NCBI GenBank assembly: GCA_030549175.1
Contig: JAUKUA010000001.1
Coordinates: 6,696,001 to 6,760,000, forward strand
Direction of reading: 5' to 3'
DNA: 64,000 nt
Origin: Lasiosphaeris hirsuta
Lineage: Eukaryota; Ascomycota; Sordariomycetes; Sordariales; Lasiosphaeriaceae
Both the position numbers and the translations under genes were made by a program. Every line of letters starts with the position of its first letter. Within the stretch, counting starts at the first letter, position 1. Positions 57,765-64,000 of the stretch are shown here, piece by piece. The notes under the pieces are model-generated. The model ran no database searches and was not told the origin of the DNA. It saw only the letters and a list, made by a program, of their open reading frames with translations.

Positions 57765-58214
57765 ATGTAACGACCTTATGACGGTGTTTAACGGCTGGGT
57801 GGATTGGTTTGGCTCTGGTAAAAGGTTTAGGTTCTTTACCTACTACGTAGATCATTTGCTCGCCAATCAAGCACCATGCATTCGGTGGACTGATAAATTA
57901 TCGAAACTCTTGCTGAAATGTGATGGCCCCAACCATATCACGTCTTTCAAGTCCGAGGTTAGTACGTTTTTCTTATCACTCTTCTCTTTCGTATCCTGCC
58001 CCAACCCGTGTCGATGATTATATTAAATGCAAAGAGCTTTTTAACCCTGATCTTGTTGATGAGAAACCCATAAACACCGTATGAGACACAAACCACCCAT
58101 ATTTCCATTTCTACACAAACATATATATATATATATATGGGGTATCATGGCTGACTTGGAAATACAGAGTCGCAGAGTCTCATCGTATATCATACATCGT
58201 ACAATTTCCGCCGT
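57765..58214. other. Intergenic 3' region with AT microsatellite
   Basis: 450 bp between convergent rpp0 and MSH1. It is AT-rich and contains an (AT)8-type run near 58121-58138. No gene is seen. Confidence 0.6.
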
Positions 58215-61200
58215 TTATCCTGTAGTCTCCGCCGTTCTATGTGTTATCTTGCTGTGTTCCCGTGATCCCCTGTCAACCCCCGACTTTTCCAGGACCTCTC
58301 TTGCAACCCGTATAGCCTGCTCCGGCAGCCCAGCCAACCTCGCTACCTTGAGCGCGTGACTCTGCCGGTTGATGCCCTTCCTCAGCCTGTGCACGTAGGC
58401 AAAGCCCCCCTGCCCATCCTCCTCGACATCGGTGCAGTACATCTCGACGGCGCCCACGGCGCCCCCGTCTTCGAGCCGCATGCGGTGCTGCGCTACTAGG
58501 TCCGCGATGTTGTGGAAGTGCGTTGCGAACAGCACCCGGCACCGGTTGATGTGTAGCAGGTGGTGCAGACTCGCAAACGCCACGGCGGTCCCGTCCTCGG
58601 GCGTCGTACCGCGGCCGACCTCGTCCATGATCACAAACGACCGCGCCGTCGCCTGCCGCAGGATCGCCGCCGTCTCGAGCATCTCGACCATGAAGGTGCT
58701 CTGGTTGTGGAACAGGCTGTCGGCCGACCCGACGCGGCTGAAGATGGCGTCGACGATAGACAACGACGCGTGGTCCGCCGGCACGTAGCAGCCCACCTGC
58801 GCGAGCACCGTGATCAGCGCGTTCTGCCGCAGGAAGGTCGATTTGCCGGCCATGTTGGGCCCCGTGATGAGCCAGGCGCGGCCGTGGCCCGGCGCGCCGA
58901 CGAGGCAGTCGTTGCGCTGGAAGGTGCGGCCCGCCTCGGCGAGGCCGCCCTCGACGGTAGGGTGGCGGCCGCCGATGATGATGGTCTGCAGTGAATTGGG
59001 GCTGGCAAGGGAGTCGTGGAGGACGGGCCGGGTTAGGTTCTGTTCGGCAGCGAGGCGCGCGAACGAGGTCGCGATGTCGAGCTCGTCGAGGACCGAGGCG
59101 TTGCGGCGCAGCTTGACGAGGCAGTACACGACGTGGGCGCGCAGGGCGCCGAAGACGCGCTGCTCCTCGGCGCGGATTTGGAAGCGCGCCTTGTCGATGC
59201 GCTCGCCGAGGGCGGTCCACTCGGGCTGGTGGATGGAGCGGGTGGTTCGGCTGGAGGAGAGGGTCCTGACCGGGGCGGTGGCAGTGTCTTCATCCTCGGC
59301 GGCTGTCGGGCTGCGGCGCGCGTCCTTTCCCCTGAGGTGGCAGATGTGGCCGAGGCCGGGCGTCCAGCGGAGGGTCAGGGTGGCGGCGTTGAGGCGCGCG
59401 CGGAGTGTCTCGGTCAGGGCGACCTTGTCTTGGAGGAGGGAGGCGAGCTCGGCGTGTAGGCGGGCGAGGACCGGGGATGCGCCGGGCTTCATTATCCAGA
59501 CCTCACTGTCTTCGCCGTAGAAGTCGCGGAGCGAGGTCGGCTTCTTCCTGCCGCTGGCGGCGTTTGTGCTGGCGGCTTTGGCCATCGCCCCCTTCGGCAG
59601 TAGGGCGGTATCCGCTTCGCTGCCCTCGGCCTTGACGATCTCCTGGGCGAGGGCGAGCATCTCGCCCGTCTCGCTGTCTTCAATCCGGTGCTGCTGTACG
59701 AGGCCTTCCTCGTCGATGGCGTCCCAGATGCGCTTGGCGAGCTGGAGTGGCTGGTCGAGTCTAATGCGGCCGATCATAGTCGAGAGGCAGTCATCGTGCT
59801 GCGCATCGGTTTCGGGGGACGGTTGTGAGGATACTGCGCTGCTGAGAATGCCGACGATGTCTTCAGTTGCCTTGATCGTGCTAGCCAGTCGTAAAAGGTC
59901 GTCTGGCTCGCCGCGGTTGAGGGCGAATTTCTGTACCAGACGCTGGGAGTCGTGGCTGCGGCGGAGGAGGACGATGACGGCATCTCGGAGGTCTTCGTTT
60001 TGGAGGAAGCGGAATACGAGATCTTGCCTGTGGTTGATGACTTCCAGTGAGGTCGAGGGGGAGCTTAGCCACTCGTTTAGCAACCTTGCACCGCTCTTGG
60101 TCACCGTCCGTCTGATAGCATGCAGCAAACTCCCCTTGAATGCGCCATCTCGGTTTGTCTGCTTGATCTCGAGAGCTCGCATGCTGTTTTTATCAATGTT
60201 CATGACCTGTAAACTTTCGTGGCGGACTGGTGGCTGCAGCTTCATGCTGAGGCCCCTGAGCCGGTCACCAACATAGTGTAACAACAGACCGCCGGCTTTC
60301 ACCTCGTTGTCAGTTAACTTCTCTGCTGTATGGGCAGGAATTTCTGCCTCGAGCATGGACTGCCAGTCGGAAAGCTTCCGCAGCTCGCCTGGCGGTGAGT
60401 AGCTGACAAGGTATCTCTCTTCTTCCAGGACGGACATGATGCCGTGGTCCCGCTGCGACTCCATCTCTTTGTCGAGGACTATCTCTCGAGGCGAGACCCG
60501 CGACAGGACAGAGCCTAGCGACGACAGTGTTGTTGGCTGGGTGAAGAAGTAGCCAGTCGAGAGATCAAGCCATGCTAAGCCTACATCTACTTCCTCGGGA
60601 GACATGTTCGCTGGCTCGATTGGGGGAGGCCCAGACTCTACCTCGGCCGGCAGATGGATGGCCATGACATAATTGTTCGCATACGGGTCCATGAAGTTCT
60701 CGTCGATTAGTGTTCCGGGGGTGACGATACGGGCTACTTTGCGGTCGTGCAGCAAGCCGCCCGACTTGACCTTTCCGGCGGCATCATTCGGAAACTCCTC
60801 TGCTATGGCTACGTGGCGATTGAGGTCTTGGACCAGAATCTTGAGGAAGCGATCGAGTTGGAAAAAGGGGAAGCCGGCCTGGTAAGACACGCAACCATCA
60901 GAACAAAGGGCCCTCAACAAGACAACACTACTAGTGACCGAGGGCACAAGCAAAGCAGAGCAATGATTTACCATTGACACAGGGCCGGCGTTGGTCTTCT
61001 TCTGTGCTACCTTGAGATTGAGCAGCGGGCCATACTCTTCGGCCTGCTCGAAGTAGAGCTCGTAGAAGCCGCCAACGCGGGTAAGCAGGACACAGCCGTC
61101 AAACTTTTGCATGCTGCGGCGGGCCTGCAAGACCACTGTCGGGTAGGTAGGCTCATCATCCTCCAGGGGCAACGGCTCTGCGAGAATGAGGCCCTGGGGG

Positions 61201-61502
61201 AGCTGCTTTGAGGCGGCGGGAAGGGGAAGCTCGCCCAGCGTCACGGCCGTCCGGGTTTTCTTGCCGCGAACCTGGCCTTGGGCGGCTGGGAGCGAGGAGC
61301 GAGAGGTCGGTACCAGCGCAGGCCTGGGCCTGGACCGGGACGTGGCTCCAGCGGACGTGGTGGCAGCAGTGGTTACATTTTGAATACTCTGGATAGAGAA
61401 GCGGGCGACGGTGGCGGAAGTGGGTGCGAACAGCGGACGAGAAGAAGGACCGAAGCACGCTATCCCGAGGCGCGGAACGGATGGCGAGCGCGCAGAGAGC
61501 AT
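58215..61502 (-). CDS. MSH1: Mitochondrial MutS homologue MSH1 (1064 aa)
   Basis: Exons 60972-61502 and 58215-60878. The 93-nt intron (GTAAAT donor, TTACCAG acceptor) is in frame without a stop, but splicing joins GPVSM to AGFPFFQLDRFLK as in the family. MSH1 maintains mitochondrial DNA. The N-terminus (MLSARSPSVPRLG, Arg/Ser/Ala-rich to about residue 85) is a mitochondrial presequence. The mismatch-recognition motif is F146-Y147-E148 (VGGFYELYFE). The ATPase has Walker A GPNMAGKST (near 849), the STFMVEMLETA signature and Walker B FVIMDEVGRGTTPEDG, then FATHFH. It is longer than yeast Msh1 (959), mainly by the leader and an inserted loop (KAASTNAASGRKKP). It is divergent from the gene at 63252. 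Confidence 0.94.
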   Translation of the reverse strand: MLSARSPSVPRLGIACFGPSSRPLFAPTSATVARFSIQSIQNVTTAATTSAGATSRSRPRPALVPTSRSSLPAAQGQVRGKKTRTAVTLGELPLPAASKQLPQGLILAEPLPLEDDEPTYPTVVLQARRSMQKFDGCVLLTRVGGFYELYFEQAEEYGPLLNLKVAQKKTNAGPVSMVNHCSALLVPSVTSSVVLLRALCSDGCVSYQAGFPFFQLDRFLKILVQDLNRHVAIAEEFPNDAAGKVKSGGLLHDRKVARIVTPGTLIDENFMDPYANNYVMAIHLPAEVESGPPPIEPANMSPEEVDVGLAWLDLSTGYFFTQPTTLSSLGSVLSRVSPREIVLDKEMESQRDHGIMSVLEEERYLVSYSPPGELRKLSDWQSMLEAEIPAHTAEKLTDNEVKAGGLLLHYVGDRLRGLSMKLQPPVRHESLQVMNIDKNSMRALEIKQTNRDGAFKGSLLHAIRRTVTKSGARLLNEWLSSPSTSLEVINHRQDLVFRFLQNEDLRDAVIVLLRRSHDSQRLVQKFALNRGEPDDLLRLASTIKATEDIVGILSSAVSSQPSPETDAQHDDCLSTMIGRIRLDQPLQLAKRIWDAIDEEGLVQQHRIEDSETGEMLALAQEIVKAEGSEADTALLPKGAMAKAASTNAASGRKKPTSLRDFYGEDSEVWIMKPGASPVLARLHAELASLLQDKVALTETLRARLNAATLTLRWTPGLGHICHLRGKDARRSPTAAEDEDTATAPVRTLSSSRTTRSIHQPEWTALGERIDKARFQIRAEEQRVFGALRAHVVYCLVKLRRNASVLDELDIATSFARLAAEQNLTRPVLHDSLASPNSLQTIIIGGRHPTVEGGLAEAGRTFQRNDCLVGAPGHGRAWLITGPNMAGKSTFLRQNALITVLAQVGCYVPADHASLSIVDAIFSRVGSADSLFHNQSTFMVEMLETAAILRQATARSFVIMDEVGRGTTPEDGTAVAFASLHHLLHINRCRVLFATHFHNIADLVAQHRMRLEDGGAVGAVEMYCTDVEEDGQGGFAYVHRLRKGINRQSHALKVARLAGLPEQAIRVAREVLEKSGVDRGSREHSKITHRTAETTG

Positions 61503-63251
61503 CAAGAATGGCCTGTTATGTCCTCACGTTACGGAGACCTGCTGGATTACCTGCTATGTTAGCAACCCCTTCCCCACACAAACTGCAAAAAATAGGATTG
61601 TGTGGGTGTCGTGGGCAGAGCGATGACAGCGATTCATATCAAGGCGTTTTTCACTCTTGTTTTGACCAACGAACGTTGACAACGTGATCGCGAGAAAGTC
61701 AAGGAACCAAATAATTTGCCAGGTGGTGGCACCCGTGCTGGCGGATCTCGCCGCGACAGGGGGCTTCTCCAGGCCAAGAGCGCTGAGGCGGTCCCCGTCT
61801 CCCACTCGGAGATGCAGCAGCTGCGGCTTCTCTTTCACCCTTGATTCTGCTATGTAATATTATCCCGCGACGGAACGCATTCGGATTCCGTTGCATGTTG
61901 ACGAGATGCGGATATCGCCAGCGAGCCTGCGTCAGCCCTATGAATGCCAATTGGCATCCGATCCCTCCAGAAACCCCCATTCATCAGATGCGGAGCCCAG
62001 GTTAACATTCGCGCGGCTAGGCGACGTAGGTGTGGGCTCCTCTCTTTCCCCTCGCTCTACTCAGACGGAACAAGACGAGCACAGAACATGGGGCCATTCA
62101 GGACGCGCATCGGAAGGTCGTTTATGAAGCCCAAGACAACCATCATTTTACGAATCATGCATTCCAAATTCAGGTTCTGCCATGTCCCAAGTGTCTCTTC
62201 AGTCTCCCTCGGTCTAGGGCAAATGAAACATGGCGACCACTGACAGCATGGAAAACCCTCGGCGTCCTGATTACCGACGGCGGCCGAGGCGAGGCAAAAC
62301 CTTTTGAAAGCCACTGTCATCAATCCAGGGGCTGTTGGCGAGCTCGCGCCCTAGCCGCCAGAGCGCGGCTCCCACGCTCCGTGACGGTCGGGTTGCAGTA
62401 ATTTTCAAGTTGGATCTGAGCCGCTGGCGTTGGATGCAAACACAGCAGAGGAGGGCCTGGCAGATTGACTCGCCAACTGAAAGCCGGGGGGCCAATCGCG
62501 CGGCGCAATAGGAATGGCTGATGTGGCTCGTTTTGCGTTCTGGCATGATTCAAGGGTGGCTCGATTTGTTTTCTCGCGCCTTGGGGTGCCCAGGTGGCCA
62601 TTTGCCAGAGCCCGCTGGAGTGCGTCGGCATCGACCGATTTCCGTCCGAGTTGGGCCAGATCTGCCACCATTTCCCATGCTTGCCGAGCACCTCTCAGGC
62701 CATTTTCATCAGCTCCGCCTGCCACTCCGAGCCAACCCCCCTGGTCTCGCGGAGCTTATCTCCTGCTCGCCGATGGCACTGCACTCTCCCATCCCACACT
62801 CTGGACCACATTCTGGATCCGGGACCTGCTTGGGCTCCCAGGAATCCTCCCAGCAGCTCCACGGCTCTGTCTCTCCCGGTTGGCGCCATGTCTGAAGGTG
62901 CTGACGAACCCACATCGGTCGTCTGCTGCTCGTCCGTTGACGCTCGTCCCGTCACTTATATGGAAGCCCCATGTCATGGACCCAACGTCACTTGATGGTA
63001 GTTTAAGTTGCTATATAATAGCCTCATATCCTCTCCCCCCACCTTTGAGGGGCTTATCTTGAGCTTATTACTGCTACTCTCTGCTCCTCGATTTTTGCTT
63101 TGCACTGGTGTTGATATGCACCACCATCCAACCCCTTTTTGTACCACAAACAAACATCACAGCCAAAACCGAGCAGACACGAAAAAGCGCTCAGAGTGAA
63201 ACAAACCGAAGTGACAAGCCTTTCCAGAGACTAATTTATACCCAAATTTTC
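61503..63251. other. 1.75-kb divergent intergenic region
   Basis: Between the MSH1 and hendecad-protein starts. Only short overlapping open stretches without domains are seen. The last 200 bp look like a fungal leader (CAAACAAACATCAC). No gene is called. Confidence 0.5.
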
Positions 63252-64000
63252 ATGATGGCGACATCCGCACCATTCTCGTTCAAGTCCCAGGTCCCGGTCA
63301 CTCCTCCGCCAGATCAACACATGTTCCTCAAAGGACCGTTTTTTCCGAAGCCTCCTTCCACCCGCTCCAATTTTAGTCATTTGGCCTACGAAGCAACTGG
63401 CGTTAAACCGTCACAAACCCAACACGAGCACAACGCTTCGGCGCAGCCGGGCGCAGCGCCGACATCAATGTCGTCAGGGGGAGTAGGGGCACCACCAACA
63501 CCAGAGGCGGGAAGGCCCCCAACAGCCTCTAACGCCAAACACAACAGCAATAGCAATATCTCCGCCAGCAACTTCCCCAACTCCTCCGCTATCGACCCTC
63601 GATACCTGACCATGGTCTCGCGCATCGCCGCCTACTACCAGCAGCGATGCCAAGCCGTCGCCAACTTCCAGCAACAGCGCTGTCAGGCCTGGGCCAACAT
63701 GCAGCGGCAGAAATGCCAGGAAATGACACAGGCAGCCATGCTCGTTGTGGCATGGTACATCCGTGACCGCATCCAGCGGCGGCACAAGCGGCAAAAGCGG
63801 ACCTTTCGGCGGGGCCTAGAGAAGAAGAACCGGGTGGGCTACGGAAGGGGGAGGGTCACCAAGGGAGAAACCGTAAGGAAATGGGTCATGGATGTCCCGA
63901 TGGTGACCGCCAAGACGACAACGCCGCCATCGCCATCGCGAGGGAATAACGGCGGGGACGACGCGGGGAAAGATATACCCCTGGACAAAGAGGAGGTTGA
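63252..64000 (+). CDS. Fungal protein with cysteine hendecad repeats, 3' end beyond window
   Basis: Open from an ATG at 63252 (MMATSAPFSFKSQVPV) to the window end: 249 codons plus two bases, no stop. Residues 1-120 are Pro/Ser/Asn-rich. Residues about 122-175 form a predicted helix, IDPRYLTMVSRIAAYYQQR, leading into three 11-residue units with cysteine at the same place: C133 (QQRCQAVANFQ), C144 (QQRCQAWANMQ) and C155 (RQKCQEMTQAA). A short hydrophobic stretch (AAMLVVAWYIRD) and a very basic segment (RRHKRQKRTFRRGLEKKNR) follow. I recall similar fungal proteins of unknown function but no named family. A hidden intron after 64000 cannot be assessed. Confidence 0.7.
   Translation, partial: MMATSAPFSFKSQVPVTPPPDQHMFLKGPFFPKPPSTRSNFSHLAYEATGVKPSQTQHEHNASAQPGAAPTSMSSGGVGAPPTPEAGRPPTASNAKHNSNSNISASNFPNSSAIDPRYLTMVSRIAAYYQQRCQAVANFQQQRCQAWANMQRQKCQEMTQAAMLVVAWYIRDRIQRRHKRQKRTFRRGLEKKNRVGYGRGRVTKGETVRKWVMDVPMVTAKTTTPPSPSRGNNGGDDAGKDIPLDKEEV

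Noticed and set aside
57705..58017. C-terminal extension of P0 by read-through
   Set aside because: The conserved GGLFD ending is restored by splicing, and the extension is AT-rich and unrelated to any P0.
1..64000. tRNA, rRNA, CRISPR arrays and transposons
   Set aside because: I looked for tRNA B-box-like GGTTCGA contexts, long direct-repeat arrays, reverse transcriptase or transposase motifs and terminal inverted repeats, and found none convincing. A covariance-model scan would be decisive for tRNAs and snoRNAs.

Overview
The window is nuclear DNA of a filamentous ascomycete, most likely a Sordariomycete (Sordariales-like). Evidence: GC-rich genes on both strands; short introns (mostly 48-70 nt) with GTRNGT donors, CTRAC/CTAAC branch sites and YAG acceptors; and gene families typical of these fungi (SNT2, TVP38, a CCCH-CUE-SMR protein, a 397-residue eIF4A, a 313-residue P0). 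No operons, CRISPR arrays, rRNA, tRNA or intact transposons were seen. I resolved 21 protein genes by splicing exons by hand. Two of them run off the window: an APN1-type endonuclease at the left edge and a cysteine-hendecad protein at the right edge.

Left third (1-24 kb): APN1 (minus); a 1278-residue F-box protein ending in a CaaX box; a small unknown protein; a mitochondrial FIST-like protein; a DUF1932-type dehydrogenase with a probable one-base frameshift; a Yra1/Mlo3/ALY mRNA-export adaptor with micro-exons; eIF4A; an F-box/JmjC oxygenase; a CUE/CCCH/DUF1771/SMR protein; and the Golgi VTT protein TVP38.

Middle (24-42 kb): a fungal protein with three Cys-Pro motifs; an S33-type alpha/beta hydrolase with a second probable one-base frameshift in a G run; a BTB protein; a HELQ/Hel308-like helicase in seven exons; then about 5.9 kb with no recognisable gene.

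Right third (42.8-64 kb): the chromatin reader SNT2 (1693 aa); cytosine deaminase FCY1; a 42-bp minisatellite; a Ydj1-type DnaJ ending in CASQ; TRM82; ribosomal P0 with a 7-nt last coding exon; mitochondrial MSH1; and the partial hendecad protein.

Most genes are housekeeping and are not functionally clustered. By theme they cover DNA maintenance (APN1, HELQ-like, MSH1), RNA and translation (Yra1/Mlo3, eIF4A, SMR protein, TRM82, P0), chromatin and ubiquitin (SNT2, F-box, BTB and JmjC proteins) and prenylated proteins (F-box CIVM, DnaJ CASQ). I found no convincing new multi-gene system. The best leads are the CaaX F-box protein, the Cys-Pro motif protein, the cysteine hendecad protein, the stop-free 3n introns and the two homopolymer frameshifts.
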